Shown here: piece by piece, positions 7,333 through 17,264 of the stretch | How positions within the stretch are numbered: the first letter of the stretch is position 1 | Layout: every line of letters starts with the position of its first letter | NCBI GenBank assembly: GCA_021324855.1 | Contig: JAJPIG010000022.1 | Coordinates: 62,001-126,000 of the forward strand | Length of the DNA: 64,000 nucleotides | Source of the DNA: Pseudomonadota bacterium | Lineage (GTDB): Bacteria > Desulfobacterota > Binatia > Binatales > Binataceae | Direction: 5' to 3' | Notes under the pieces: model-generated | What the model was told of the DNA's origin: nothing | The model's input: the letters and a program-made list of their open reading frames with translations, nothing else | The model's database searches: none | Program-made: the position numbers and the translations under genes

Positions 7333-9267
7333 TTGGCTTCGGACGACAACGGCGACGGCCGACTCTCCGAGTCGAGGCACGCCGCGACACAGCGCCGCGA
7401 TAGCGGCCCTCAGCTCTCAGCGGAAACGGATTTGATCCGCGCTGCGCGCTTGAGGAAACGTTTCGTTTGGCTTGGATTTGCGGTCGCAATCATCGCTGCG
7501 ATCGGAGTCGGGTGGAATGCGGCGCGCGAGGCGCAGGATTCGGACGAATGGTGCGACTGGATCATTCACACCCAGAATGTTCTTCAAAATCTCATCGTTG
7601 CGCGATCCAATGTTTTCGAAGGGCTGGCAATTCTCTTTAACCACGAGAATTCGAACGCCCTCAGCGAGTTGCCTGGTCTGGCTGCGAGATTGAACGGGCA
7701 GGTGCAGAATCTGCGCGCTCTTACTCGTGACAATCCCGCCGAGCAGGTTCGTTTGGATGGAGCCGCCAAGCCTCTGCATCGGATTACAAACCTGAGCGCG
7801 ACCCTCGCCAAAGCGGCCAACATTAGCGGGAGCAGCGAAAATCCTCGCGCCGTTCATGACGAACTCGTCGCTGCCTATTCCGAGTTGCTCGACGATTTTG
7901 CGGAGATGCTGCACGCCGAAAGCCTGCTGCTGGTCGAGCGCGCAACAAAAGCCCGGATTACTTCGCATCGGAGCCTCACGGTGATGGGGGTTGGCGGCGG
8001 AATCATCCTCGTATGGCTGCTGCTGCTTGCCGGTTACGCCAGCATCACCTTGGACAAGCTGTATCAGGCTTCGGGAGCGCTGATTACCAGCCGGGAGGAA
8101 CTGGCAAGGGCTGCGGAAAGAAGAAAAGCGGACGAGACCTTTCGTGCTCTGCTCGAATCGGCGCCCGACGCGATGGTGATTGTTAATCGCGAAGGGCGAA
8201 TCGTGCTGATCAATGCCCAAACCGAAAAAATGTTCGGCTATTCACGCGATGAGCTGCTCGGCAATAGCGTTGAGATGCTCATGCCGGAGCGCTTTCGCGG
8301 CCGGCATCTGCGCCATCGTGCCGCCTATCACACGAGTCCCAAGGTGCGTGCGATGGGCGCGGGACTCGAGTTGTACGGACTCCGCAAGGACGACGCCGAA
8401 TTTCCTATCGAAATCAGCCTGAGCCCGCTCGAAAGCGGAGGTGAGCTGTTGGTCTCGGCGGCCATCCGCGATGCGACCGAACGCAAGCGGGCGCAAGCCG
8501 AAATCGTGGCGGTGAGCGAGGCTGCGCGGCGCCATGCGGCGCAAGTCGAAGCGATCAACAAGGAGCTGGAAGCTTTCTCCTATTCGGTTTCACACGATTT
8601 ACGCGCGCCGCTGCGCAGTATCGATGGTTTCGGACTGGCGCTGATGGAGGACTGCGCCGAGAAGCTCACGCCGGCCGAAAAAGACCATCTGCTGCGCATC
8701 CGGGCTGCCACCCAGCGAATGGCTGCGCTGATTGACGATATGCTGAAGCTCGCGCGCATCGCGCGCACCGAGATGCGCGATGAAACCGTCGATTTGAGCG
8801 CGATGGCCCGGCGTATTATCGCCGACCTGCAACAAAGCGACGGAACGCGCCAGGTCGAGTGGGTGATTCCCGATGGCATCGCCGTCCGGGGCGATTCCCG
8901 GCTTTTGCAAACCGCCCTTGAAAACCTGCTCAGCAACTCGTGGAAGTTTACCAGCAAGCAGGACCACGCCCGCATCGAGCTCGGAATTTCGAATCAGAAC
9001 GGAACGCCCGTCTACTTTGTCCGCGACAATGGCGCCGGATTCGATATGCGTTACGCCGACAAGCTGTTCGGCGCCTTTCAGCGGCTTCATTCGGCAACCG
9101 AATTTCCCGGCACCGGCGTCGGGCTCGCGATCGTTCAACGCGTCATCCTGCGCCATGGCGGCCGGGTCACTGCGGTAGGCGCGCCGGACGAGGGAGCGAC
9201 TTTCTCTTTCACGCTGCACGAAGGATTTGGACAGGTTCAGGAATCGCAAACCTCGAGGAGTCTCTAA
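7333..9267 (+). CDS. Membrane PAS sensor histidine kinase
   Basis: 644 residues starting at TTG, supported by GAGGGAA seven bases upstream. Two membrane helices (about residues 44-63 and 215-238) enclose a mostly helical periplasmic sensor of about 150 residues with no recognised fold. A PAS domain follows (about 268-383), then a short coiled coil and a HisKA domain with the phosphoacceptor His421 in [12 protein letters not shown]. The HATPase domain has DNGAGFDM and GTGVGLAI. This kinase type, with [10 protein letters not shown] and an Rcp1-like partner, resembles phytochrome-related kinases, although no GAF/PHY chromophore module is present. The stop codon overlaps the ATG of the next gene (TAATG), so the kinase and regulator are coupled. 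Confidence 0.9.
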   Translation: MASDDNGDGRLSESRHAATQRRDSGPQLSAETDLIRAARLRKRFVWLGFAVAIIAAIGVGWNAAREAQDSDEWCDWIIHTQNVLQNLIVARSNVFEGLAILFNHENSNALSELPGLAARLNGQVQNLRALTRDNPAEQVRLDGAAKPLHRITNLSATLAKAANISGSSENPRAVHDELVAAYSELLDDFAEMLHAESLLLVERATKARITSHRSLTVMGVGGGIILVWLLLLAGYASITLDKLYQASGALITSREELARAAERRKADETFRALLESAPDAMVIVNREGRIVLINAQTEKMFGYSRDELLGNSVEMLMPERFRGRHLRHRAAYHTSPKVRAMGAGLELYGLRKDDAEFPIEISLSPLESGGELLVSAAIRDATERKRAQAEIVAVSEAARRHAAQVEAINKELEAFSYSVSHDLRAPLRSIDGFGLALMEDCAEKLTPAEKDHLLRIRAATQRMAALIDDMLKLARIARTEMRDETVDLSAMARRIIADLQQSDGTRQVEWVIPDGIAVRGDSRLLQTALENLLSNSWKFTSKQDHARIELGISNQNGTPVYFVRDNGAGFDMRYADKLFGAFQRLHSATEFPGTGVGLAIVQRVILRHGGRVTAVGAPDEGATFSFTLHEGFGQVQESQTSRSL

Positions 9268-9716
9268 TGGACCAAAAAATGATCCTGCTGGTGGAAGACA
9301 ACCCCGATGATGTCGCGCTCACTCTGCGGGCGCTCAAGAAAAACAATCTCGGCAATGAGATTGTGGTGGCGAACGACGGCGTCGAAGCGCTCGATTTCGT
9401 GTTCGGCGCCGGAAAGTACGCCGGCCGGGATCTGAGCATTCAGCCTGAACTGGTTCTGCTGGATTTGAAACTTCCCAAGCTGGACGGGTTCAAGGTCCTT
9501 GAGAAATTGCGCCAGGATCAGCGCACGAAGCTGCTCCCGGTCGTGATCCTGACCTCCTCAAAGGAACAGCAGGACCTGATCGACGGGTACGGTCTGGGCG
9601 CCAACAGTTATGTCCGCAAGCCGGTCGAGTTCGAGAATTTTGTCGAAGCCGTTCGGAACCTGGGCCTCTACTGGCTGGTTTTGAACGAACGTCCTCCGCA
9701 CCTGGCGAGCCGCTGA
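9267..9716 (+). CDS. Single-domain response regulator (Rcp1-like)
   Basis: 149 residues, a lone receiver domain. Acidic pocket residues are in VEDNPDD near the start, the phosphoacceptor is Asp66 (VLLDLKLPKLDG), followed by the Thr/Ser of LTSS and the conserved Lys of VRKPVEF. The EDNPDDVALTLRALKK signature places it in the Rcp1 group that pairs with phytochrome-like kinases. It has no output domain, so it probably relays phosphate to another protein; the hybrid kinase encoded directly downstream is the obvious candidate. Start and stop overlap both neighbours by one base, indicating tight stoichiometry. Confidence 0.92.
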   Translation: MDQKMILLVEDNPDDVALTLRALKKNNLGNEIVVANDGVEALDFVFGAGKYAGRDLSIQPELVLLDLKLPKLDGFKVLEKLRQDQRTKLLPVVILTSSKEQQDLIDGYGLGANSYVRKPVEFENFVEAVRNLGLYWLVLNERPPHLASR

Positions 9717-11728
9717 TGCAAACGCTGCGCATTCTGTTGGTCGAAGATTCCGCGGACGATGCCGAACTGGTGGCCCGGACTCTACGACGGGCCGGGTGCG
9801 AGCTGGTCTATCACCGGGTGGAGACCGCAGACGAGATGGAGGCTGCGCTGACCAAGTCGGAATGGGATCTGATTATCGCTGATTACTCGCTGCCTCAATT
9901 CAGCGGTCTCGATGCGCTGCGGCTGCTGCGCTCGATGGGAATCGATCTTCCATTCGTCCTGGTCTCAGCCAGCATCGGTGAAGACCTCGCGGTCGAGGCG
10001 ATGAGGGCCGGCGCGAATGACTACGTTTTGAAGCACAACCTTGCGCGGCTTGTTCCCGCGGTGAAGCGGGAGTTGCGCGAAGCTGAAATTCGACGGGCGC
10101 GTGCGGACGCGGAATCCCGCTATCGAAATCTGTTCAATCAGGTTCCCGTCGGCGTCCTGATCGCCACGCTGGACGGTTTTGTGCTCGAAGCCAATCCGAC
10201 CTTTATCCGGATGATGCGGCTCGAAAAGTGGCCCCTTGTCGATTACATGGATCCGGGCGCGGCCGATTTTCGACGCTTTATACACCGCTCAGATCGGGAG
10301 CGCCTCGAGTTGCTGCTTGAGCAGGCCCGGATCCGGCCGGTCGAGGGCGAATTCGATTTAATCGCCGCGGACGGCGTAAAACTTGCCGCGCATCTGACCT
10401 TCAGTCCAAACGATATCGGGAAGCTCAAGGGTCTGTGTATCGCCGTCACCGACGTCAGCACCATCAGGCAGGCCGAGGAAGAGGTTCGCCGGCTTAACTC
10501 CGAGCTGCAAAGCCGAATCATCGAAAGCAATGCCGCACGCGATGCGGCGCTGGAACTGGCGAAGCTCAGGTCGGAATTCCTCGCCAACACCAGCCATGAA
10601 ATCCGCACGCCGCTCAACTCGATCATCGGGCTGACTGAAATCGTGCTCGACAGCGATCTTACCGACGAGCAGCGCAAGGACCTTAACCGTATCGAGGCCG
10701 CGGCTACTGCTCTGGTCGGACTGATCAACAATATCCTGGATTTCACCCGCGCTTCCGCGCGCCAGTTGGCGCTGGAGACGATCGCGATCGAACCCGCCGC
10801 GGTGTTCCAGGGGGCGGTCGAAATGGTGTCGGTCCAGGCCCGTGAGAAAGGCCTCGCGCTGTCGCTCGAAATCGACGGACGAATCTCGAAAAGCCTGTAT
10901 GGCGATCCGTTTCGGATTCAGCAGGTGGTCACCAACCTGGTCGGCAACGCGATTAAATTTACCGAGCGCGGCTCGGTCACCGTTAAAGTCACGCAGCACG
11001 ATGCCACCGATTCCTTTGTCATCCTGCGCTGCGAGGTGAGCGACACCGGCATCGGGATTGCCCCCGGGGATCGGCGGCGTCTGTTCAAACCCTTTTCGCA
11101 GGTCGACGGCTCGATCACACGCCGGTTCGGCGGCGCCGGTCTGGGTCTCGCGATCGCCTCCGAACTGGTGGCCCTGATGGGAGGCGAGATCGGACTCGAC
11201 AGCGAGGTTGGCGTCGGCTCAACTTTCTGGTTTACGGTCAGGTTGGCGAGGCGGCCGACGAGATTGAAAGCCGGCCCGCCTGGGTCAAGCGAAGCTTTCA
11301 ATGCGCGATCGCGGATCCAGCCTGTCACCCGCGGCGTCCATGTTCTGGTCGCCGATGACAATGCCGAAAACCGCGACGTGGCTCTGCGACAACTCGAAAA
11401 GCTCGGCTGTGCCGCCGATGCGATCAGCAGCGGGTTCGAGGCCCTCGAAGCGCTCGCGCGCAATCATTACGACGTGGTGCTGATGGACTGTCAGATGCCG
11501 GAACTGGATGGATATGAAGCTACCCGCGAAATCCGGCGACGCGAGGGTCCGAACCGTCGGACAAAAATTGTCGCGATGACCGCGCATGCCCTGGCTGGCG
11601 ATCGCGAGAAGTGCCTCCAGAGCGGAATGGATGATTACATCAGCAAGCCGGTGAGATTGGACACTCTGGCCGCAGTTCTGCAGCGCGTGATGGCGGCGCA
11701 GCCGCCGACTCAGGTCCCCCGCACCTGA
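9716..11728 (+). CDS. Hybrid histidine kinase (REC-PAS-HisKA-HATPase-REC)
   Basis: 670 residues, no membrane segment, so cytoplasmic. Order: receiver domain 1 (residues 4-120, Asp56 in IIADYSLP), PAS-like domain (about 130-250), coiled coil, HisKA with His294 in ANTSHEIRTPL, HATPase with the DTGIGI and GGAGLGLAI boxes, and receiver domain 2 (about 535-655, Asp591 in VLMDCQMPELDG). The N-terminal receiver can accept phosphate from the upstream kinase or regulator and the C-terminal receiver can pass it on, forming a multistep relay. No Hpt domain or DNA-binding output gene is in this operon, so the end point is elsewhere. ATG overlaps the previous stop (TGATG). Confidence 0.92.
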   Translation: MQTLRILLVEDSADDAELVARTLRRAGCELVYHRVETADEMEAALTKSEWDLIIADYSLPQFSGLDALRLLRSMGIDLPFVLVSASIGEDLAVEAMRAGANDYVLKHNLARLVPAVKRELREAEIRRARADAESRYRNLFNQVPVGVLIATLDGFVLEANPTFIRMMRLEKWPLVDYMDPGAADFRRFIHRSDRERLELLLEQARIRPVEGEFDLIAADGVKLAAHLTFSPNDIGKLKGLCIAVTDVSTIRQAEEEVRRLNSELQSRIIESNAARDAALELAKLRSEFLANTSHEIRTPLNSIIGLTEIVLDSDLTDEQRKDLNRIEAAATALVGLINNILDFTRASARQLALETIAIEPAAVFQGAVEMVSVQAREKGLALSLEIDGRISKSLYGDPFRIQQVVTNLVGNAIKFTERGSVTVKVTQHDATDSFVILRCEVSDTGIGIAPGDRRRLFKPFSQVDGSITRRFGGAGLGLAIASELVALMGGEIGLDSEVGVGSTFWFTVRLARRPTRLKAGPPGSSEAFNARSRIQPVTRGVHVLVADDNAENRDVALRQLEKLGCAADAISSGFEALEALARNHYDVVLMDCQMPELDGYEATREIRRREGPNRRTKIVAMTAHALAGDREKCLQSGMDDYISKPVRLDTLAAVLQRVMAAQPPTQVPRT

Positions 11729-11879
11729 TCACGTTCGCGTCCGATTTGGAATCCAGGACCGCCCTGCCCTTCGCCACCGGGCCAGCATCAGCGCCGCGAT
11801 GGGCAAATTACGGTTTGCCGTCCGCGCATAATCTCGGCTAATCCCATCATTCGGGGAAACCCCGGAGAGCCACATTCAC

Positions 11880-12680
11880 ATGCACAAGCGAGCACTCAGT
11901 GTTGTCGTCGCGGCGGGTTTTGCAATCCTGCTGATCGCGGCGTCGGCGCGCGCCGAAATCAGGACCGGGACCGTTGCCTACAAGTCGGGCCACGTCGAGG
12001 CGCACAGCTATCTTGCCTACGACGATGCGCGTGGCGGCAGGCGCCCCGGCATCCTCGTGGTTCCCGAATGGTGGGGCCTGGTCGATTACCCGAAGATGCG
12101 CGCCAGGATGTTGGCGCGACTCGGCTATGTCACGCTCGCGGTCGATGTCTATGGTGATGGAAAGACCGCCGCGACGTCCGATCAGGCGGCCGCCTTGTCC
12201 CGCGCGCTCGAGCAGGGCGATCGCGGTGAGCTGCGCGCGCGCCTCGCGGCGGCGCTCGCCGAGCTCAGGCATAACCCGCGCGTCGATCCCGATCGCGTCG
12301 CGGCGATCGGCTACTGCTTCGGCGGCCTGAGCGTGCTCGAACTCGCCCGCAGCGGCGCTGATCTCAAGGGCGTCGTCAGCTTCCACGGTCCGCTTGACGC
12401 GTCGACGCCGGCGAGGCGCGGTCAGGTGAAAGCGCAGATCCTGGTCTGCACCGGAGCCGACGACCCGTACGTGCCGCCGGCGAAAGTGCAGGCGTTCGAA
12501 CAGGAAATGCGGAATGCCGGAGCGGACTTCGAGATCAACATCTACAGCGGCGCGAAGCACAGTTTCACGAACCCGGCCGCCGACCAATGGCATTCGCCCG
12601 CGCTCGCCTACAATCGCGAGGCAGACCATCGCTCATGGCAGGCGATGCGCGACTTCTTCGCGGAAATTTTCGAACGGTAA
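11880..12680 (+). CDS. Secreted dienelactone hydrolase family protein
   Basis: 266 residues with a Sec signal peptide (MHKRALS..., cleavage likely after ASARA near residue 25). The mature part is a dienelactone-hydrolase fold: VPEWWG with Glu63, nucleophile Cys146 in IGYCFGG, Asp around 194-195 in GADDPYVP, and His in KHSFTNP. The Cys-Asp-His triad with the gating Glu is complete. Family members hydrolyse dienelactones or other small esters. A periplasmic location is unusual for chlorocatechol metabolism, so general ester hydrolysis is more likely. A cytoplasmic paralogue lies at 18273. Convergent with the Mla operon. Confidence 0.87.
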   Translation: MHKRALSVVVAAGFAILLIAASARAEIRTGTVAYKSGHVEAHSYLAYDDARGGRRPGILVVPEWWGLVDYPKMRARMLARLGYVTLAVDVYGDGKTAATSDQAAALSRALEQGDRGELRARLAAALAELRHNPRVDPDRVAAIGYCFGGLSVLELARSGADLKGVVSFHGPLDASTPARRGQVKAQILVCTGADDPYVPPAKVQAFEQEMRNAGADFEINIYSGAKHSFTNPAADQWHSPALAYNREADHRSWQAMRDFFAEIFER

Positions 12681-12691
12681 GGGACTGAACC

Positions 12692-13333
12692 TCAGCTTTT
12701 CGAGGTCACCGCGCCGCCGGCATTCAGCCAGCGGATCCGATCCGCGATCTGACGGCTGAGATCGCCAACGTCGCGGCTGAGCGCGGCCGTCCCCGCCGGC
12801 TCATCAGCGGAAACCGGCGAGCTGGAGATGGTCTGCGTGGCGAACAGCAGGTTGCCGCTGGCGTCCTTGATGCTCCAGCGTGCCTTGAGGCGCGATTGTC
12901 CGTCCGCGGCGACATCGAATTCGTCTACCTGGATTACGACCTGGTAGTCGATATGCACAGTGCCGAACCACGGAAAAATTTCGATCTGCTGCGTTGCGAG
13001 CGTTTGCGAAAGATCCTGCGCGAGCACGTTTTGGAAGTTTTCAGCCAGCGGCTCGGCCCAGCGTCGATTCTCCGAGAGCTTGAGTTGATCGGGTCCGACG
13101 CGGGTCACGATTTCCGGGCGCTTCAGATACTGAGGAAAGCTGACGGGCCCGATTCCGATCGAAAGCGACCGTCCCTGGCTGGCGGGCACACCATTGCCGC
13201 TCTCGCCGACCGGACTCAGCAGGAAAAATTTCGATTCATCCTTCTGCGGCGCAAGCACGCTGCATCCGCCTGCACATACGATCAATGCGATCCCGAGCCG
13301 ACACAAGGCCATCCGGCGCAGGGTCTTCATCAT
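12692..13333 (-). CDS. ABC-type transport auxiliary lipoprotein (PqiC/DUF330 type)
   Basis: 213 residues with a lipobox CAGGC, lipidated Cys24. The mature domain begins FLLSPV... and matches the membrane-integrity or ABC-type transport auxiliary lipoprotein family (PqiC, DUF330), which partners with MCE-domain lipid transporters at the outer membrane. Its start overlaps the MlaD-like gene stop by four bases (13330-13333), placing it last in the four-gene operon. In this layout it probably takes the outer-membrane role played elsewhere by VacJ/MlaA. Confidence 0.82.
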   Translation of the reverse strand: MMKTLRRMALCRLGIALIVCAGGCSVLAPQKDESKFFLLSPVGESGNGVPASQGRSLSIGIGPVSFPQYLKRPEIVTRVGPDQLKLSENRRWAEPLAENFQNVLAQDLSQTLATQQIEIFPWFGTVHIDYQVVIQVDEFDVAADGQSRLKARWSIKDASGNLLFATQTISSSPVSADEPAGTAALSRDVGDLSRQIADRIRWLNAGGAVTSKS

Positions 13334-14307
13334 TTCGACTCTGACACGTACTTGCCGCGCACCAGCGCGCTCGGATTGCGCTGGAGATAGTCGGCCAGTT
13401 CGCGCAGCGCGTCGGACGCCTGCGAGACATTGTCGAGCGCGACGTTCAGCCGATAAACGATGGGTGCATCCGGCGCAAACGTCATCTGCAATTGCGATAT
13501 CGCCCTTGCCATCTGCTGCAGCGCCAGGTTGGCGCGATCGCTGGTCTGTTTGACGCTCGCCAGCACCGGATCGACATTGTGGTTAAGTCGATTCACGTCC
13601 TGCCGTAAGGCGACGAGGCTGGTGTTCAGGTTCCCGCTCGCCTGACGCATCGAAACCAGCGTGGCCTTGAGGTCCGGCGATGCGGCGAGTTCGTGAATGG
13701 ATGAGGCTGCGCCGGTGATCGAATCCACCAGCGCGACCACGTCCATCTTGTCGAGCTTGGCCAGCGCCCGCATCGCGCTCTCCTGGACCTGCTCGAGGTC
13801 GGTCGGGATGGTCGGAATCTCGCGGTAGGGGCCGCTGCCCGGCACCAGCATCAGATTAATCGGAGTATTCGGACGGAGGTCGAGATCGATATAGAGCAGG
13901 CCGGTCAGGAAACTCTCGGTGCCAAGCTGCGCGCGCAAACCCCGCTTAATCAGGTTGTCTAGCTCCTCCGGTCTGAGCGCCTCGCCCGTGCCGCCCCGGC
14001 TCTTGAGCTGCGCCTCATCGATTTCGAAGATCACCGGAAGTTCGACCAAACTCTGCTGAACCCGGTAGGTCCCGTCGGACGGCGGCAGACGCAGCAGGAT
14101 CTGCGTGACCGATCCGATCTGCACGCCGCGCACCTTCACCGCCGCGCCGACCCTGAGCCCGTTCAGATCGCCGCTGAAGAAGGCGATGAACTTGTGCTGA
14201 CGCCGGAAAAGACGCCCTGACCCGAGCACCACCAGCGCTATGATCGCCAGCACCAGGCTGCCGATCACGAAAATTCCTATCGCCGTCGCGTTAACTCGTT
14301 TAGGCAT
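13330..14307 (-). CDS. MlaD-family (MCE domain) lipid-transport protein
   Basis: 325 residues. One membrane helix near residues 10-28 anchors it in the inner membrane; an MCE domain follows (about 38-115) with the GLRVGAAVKVRGVQIGSV strand pattern. The C-terminal half is predicted long helix (residues about 170-300, rich in Leu, Gln and Asn), which in the family forms a needle or tunnel across the periplasm. A second partial MCE-like segment is not seen. It overlaps the ATPase gene upstream by eight bases and the lipoprotein downstream by four, so the complex is synthesised together. Function: trafficking of phospholipid or hydrophobic substrates between membranes. Confidence 0.9.
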   Translation of the reverse strand: MPKRVNATAIGIFVIGSLVLAIIALVVLGSGRLFRRQHKFIAFFSGDLNGLRVGAAVKVRGVQIGSVTQILLRLPPSDGTYRVQQSLVELPVIFEIDEAQLKSRGGTGEALRPEELDNLIKRGLRAQLGTESFLTGLLYIDLDLRPNTPINLMLVPGSGPYREIPTIPTDLEQVQESAMRALAKLDKMDVVALVDSITGAASSIHELAASPDLKATLVSMRQASGNLNTSLVALRQDVNRLNHNVDPVLASVKQTSDRANLALQQMARAISQLQMTFAPDAPIVYRLNVALDNVSQASDALRELADYLQRNPSALVRGKYVSESK

Positions 14308-15109
14308 TACCGCTCGACTCCATGATCGGTTCGCCGCGGGTCAAAAACTGATGCACGTGGGGGTTGGTCGATTTTTCGCGCAGCTCCTTCGGATCGCCGG
14401 CGGCGGCCATCGTGCGCGTCTCGGCATCCAGAAAGACGCTGTTATTGCCGATCGTGAAGATGCTTGCCAGCTCGTGAGTCACCACTACGATGGTCGCGCC
14501 GAGGCTCGCGCGGAGCTCGAGGATCAGATCGTCGAGCAGTCGCGAGCTCACCGGATCGAGGCCGGCCGACGGCTCATCGAAAAACAATACTTCGGGATCA
14601 AGCGCGATCGCGCGCGCAAGTCCCGCCCGCTTCTGCATCCCGCCGCTGATCTGGCTCGGGTAGTAATCCTCGAAGCCCTTGAGGCCCACAAAGGCCAGCT
14701 TGAGCGATGCGATTTCGCGGATCTGCGCCGGGGTCAGGTCGGTAAACTGGCTGAGCGGCAGCCCGATGTTCTCCGCCAGCGTCATCGAGCTCCACAGCGC
14801 GCCGCCCTGATAGAGCACGCCGAAACGGCGCAGCAGGCGCTCGCGCTCCGCCAAACTGGCGCGCGTGAAATTGAAATTCCCGTAAAAAATCTCGCCGGTC
14901 GCCGGCTCCTTCAACCCAATCAGATGCCGCAGCAGCGTGCTCTTGCCGCATCCGCTGCCGCCCATGATGATGAAGATGTCGCCGCGCCGGACGGTGAAGT
15001 TGAGATCGCGCATCAGGACGAAGCTGCCATAAGCCATCGTAAGATTGCGCACCACGATGTGCGGCTCGCCTTCGGCGGGCGGTTGACCGTTCGTATATCC
15101 GTCAGTCAT
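14300..15109 (-). CDS. MlaF-type ABC transporter ATP-binding protein
   Basis: 269 residues, a complete ABC ATPase: Walker A GGSGCGKST, the Q-loop after LYQGGALWSSM, signature ISGGMQKR, Walker B EVLFFDEPSAGLD and the switch His in VTHELAS. The YQGGALWSS and SGGMQKRAGLARA pattern is specific to Mla/Ttg2-type lipid transporters. It energises the permease encoded 15 bases upstream. Confidence 0.93.
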   Translation of the reverse strand: MTDGYTNGQPPAEGEPHIVVRNLTMAYGSFVLMRDLNFTVRRGDIFIIMGGSGCGKSTLLRHLIGLKEPATGEIFYGNFNFTRASLAERERLLRRFGVLYQGGALWSSMTLAENIGLPLSQFTDLTPAQIREIASLKLAFVGLKGFEDYYPSQISGGMQKRAGLARAIALDPEVLFFDEPSAGLDPVSSRLLDDLILELRASLGATIVVVTHELASIFTIGNNSVFLDAETRTMAAAGDPKELREKSTNPHVHQFLTRGEPIMESSGNA

Positions 15110-15124
15110 GGTGCGAGCGCCACT

Positions 15125-16288
15125 TCAGATATTCAGTATATTGGTGATGAACGCGAAAATCCCGCACGCCACCACCACCATCACGATGGAACGCACCACC
15201 GCCCGCGTCGCCGCATCGCCGACCGCCGACGAACTGCTGCCGCATCGGAAGCCCTCCATACATCCCGCGATCGCGATCAGCGCTCCGTAGACGGTCGCCT
15301 TGACCACGCCGATCGCCAGGTAGGTGAGCGTCACCGCCGCGATGGTCTCCCTGAGATAGTTCGGGAGCGAAAGATTCAGCATCGTGACGCCGACGAACGC
15401 CCCGCCCATGATGCCCATCAGGTCGGAGTAGAGGCACAACAGCGGCATCATCAGGACCAGCGCGATCAGCCGCGGCAACACCAGGAACTGGAACGGCGAG
15501 ATGCCCATGGTCGTGAGCGCGTCGATCTCCTGCGTCACCTTCATCGTGCCGATCTGCGCGGCGAAGGCGGCTCCCGTCCGCCCCGACATGATGATCGCCG
15601 TCATCATCGCGCCCATCTCGCGCAGCATCCCGATCGCTACCAGGTCCGCGACGTAGATCGATGCGCCGAACTGCTGTAACTGCACCGCGCCCATGAAGGC
15701 CAAAATGACGCCGACCAGGAACGAGATGAGCGTGACGATCCCGACCGCGCTCGGCCCGCAATCCTGGATGTTCTGCGCGAGATCGACGTAGCGAAAGCGC
15801 GCGGCGCGGCCGATTAGCCGCCCGATCGCGAGCGTGAGATCGCCGACGAACGCGAGTCCGTCGGCGGCATTCTCGCCGTGACGGATCACCGCCTCGCCGA
15901 CGCGGGTGAACAATCCGGGCCGCCTGACGCTCCCGCGCGCGCCCTGTTTTTCCGGCACCGCTTCAGCCAGATCGAGCAGGCGGCGCACGCCGGCCGGCAG
16001 ACCGCTCCGATCCTCGGAAATTCCGCGCCTATGGCAGAGTTCATGAATCTGCGTGAGAAAGGCGACCAGGCCGCTGTCCCAGCGCCCGAGTGCGGTCGCA
16101 TCGAAGGTCACCCGCCGCGGCGCGGGCCGGCTCGCCAGCTCCCGCGCGACCTCATCCGCCGACGGCAGGTCGCGGCGCAGATGCCACTCGCCGCTTAGAT
16201 GGACCACCAAGGTGGCATCCGGCGCATGCTCGATCGAATATGCGCCGTGCCGCGTAGCGGTCTGAACATTCGGGTTGATTGCGCTCAT
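15125..16288 (-). CDS. MlaE-type ABC permease with N-terminal STAS domain
   Basis: 387 residues. Residues about 1-115 form a STAS-like domain, which in other systems is the separate protein MlaB; here it is fused to the permease. The C-terminal part (about 165-385) is the MlaE/DUF140 permease with five or six membrane helices and the diagnostic GREMGAMMTAIIMSGR-like loop and EIDALTTMGI. It starts the operon STAS-permease, ATPase, MCE protein, lipoprotein. A start with AGGG seven bases upstream supports 16288. No periplasmic MlaC is encoded nearby. Confidence 0.92.
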   Translation of the reverse strand: MSAINPNVQTATRHGAYSIEHAPDATLVVHLSGEWHLRRDLPSADEVARELASRPAPRRVTFDATALGRWDSGLVAFLTQIHELCHRRGISEDRSGLPAGVRRLLDLAEAVPEKQGARGSVRRPGLFTRVGEAVIRHGENAADGLAFVGDLTLAIGRLIGRAARFRYVDLAQNIQDCGPSAVGIVTLISFLVGVILAFMGAVQLQQFGASIYVADLVAIGMLREMGAMMTAIIMSGRTGAAFAAQIGTMKVTQEIDALTTMGISPFQFLVLPRLIALVLMMPLLCLYSDLMGIMGGAFVGVTMLNLSLPNYLRETIAAVTLTYLAIGVVKATVYGALIAIAGCMEGFRCGSSSSAVGDAATRAVVRSIVMVVVACGIFAFITNILNI

Positions 16289-16385
16289 CCCTGGTTGGAC
16301 GCCATTTTCGCCGAGATGGCGGCGGGGAAAGACCGTTTGGCCGACGGCTCCCGAAATACTATGGTCGCATCACGAGGAGAGCAAC

Positions 16386-17261
16386 ATGGGCACCATCTGG
16401 AACGATCTGGTCGGCAGCGAAGTCCGCTTTGAGGGACGCAGGTTTCGCACACGCACCATCCAGACCGGCGCGGGCACGCCGTTGATCCTGATTCACGGCA
16501 TCGGCGGCCATGCGGAGGCCTACAGCCGCAACGTGATGCGTCTTGGAGCGCGCACGCACGCGATTGCGATCGATCTCATCTGGCACGGATGCTCCTCCAA
16601 GCCGCCGTTCGCCGACGCGATTCCGTCATATGCCGCCCAGGTGATCGATCTGATCGACGCGATGAGGCTCGAGCGGGTCTTCATCGAAGGCGAGTCGCTC
16701 GGCGGATGGGTCACTCTCTGGATGGCGCTGCATCACGCGGATCGGCTGGCCGGGGTCGTTCTCAACACGACCGCAGGCGTGCGCTTCCGTCCCGGAACAG
16801 TCGCGGAACGTCCCGATGAGGGCCGCGAGCTGCTGCGTCAGCGTTCGATCGCTGCGATCGAAAATCCAACCGCGGAGACGATCCGCAAGCGGCTCGAATG
16901 GTTGATGGCGTCGCCGGATCGGGTGACCGACGAGCTGGTCGAGCTGCGGCAGCGCTTCTACTACGATCCGGAGACCCAGACCGCTCTGAAAGCGGTTTTC
17001 AACGACGCCTTCAGCAAGGGCGGCCTGTTCGATCGCTTTGCGATTCCCGAGGAGCGGCTCGCGGAAATTCGGACGCCGGCGCTGGTCTTCTGGACCGACA
17101 AGAACCCTGGCACCGGACCCGATGTCGGACAGCGGATCGCGAATCTCATTCCTGGAGCGCAATTCTATTGCATGAACGATGCGGCGCATTGGCCGCAATG
17201 GGAGCATCCGGAGGAGCACGACCGGGTGATCCTGGATTTCGTCGAAAAGACGCGCCGCTGA
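16386..17261 (+). CDS. Alpha/beta hydrolase
   Basis: 291 residues from the ATG with AGGAGA upstream; the open frame extends further 5' but without a site. Elements of the fold: oxyanion region LIHGIGGHAEAY, nucleophile Ser104 in GESLGG, acid Asp in FWTDKNPG, and the His in NDAAHWPQWEHP near the end. The overall pattern resembles meta-cleavage-product hydrolases and related C-C or ester hydrolases. Substrate not determinable. Divergent from the Mla operon with about 100 bases between, and convergent with the dehalogenase gene downstream. Confidence 0.85.
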   Translation: MGTIWNDLVGSEVRFEGRRFRTRTIQTGAGTPLILIHGIGGHAEAYSRNVMRLGARTHAIAIDLIWHGCSSKPPFADAIPSYAAQVIDLIDAMRLERVFIEGESLGGWVTLWMALHHADRLAGVVLNTTAGVRFRPGTVAERPDEGRELLRQRSIAAIENPTAETIRKRLEWLMASPDRVTDELVELRQRFYYDPETQTALKAVFNDAFSKGGLFDRFAIPEERLAEIRTPALVFWTDKNPGTGPDVGQRIANLIPGAQFYCMNDAAHWPQWEHPEEHDRVILDFVEKTRR

Positions 17262-17264
17262 GAA

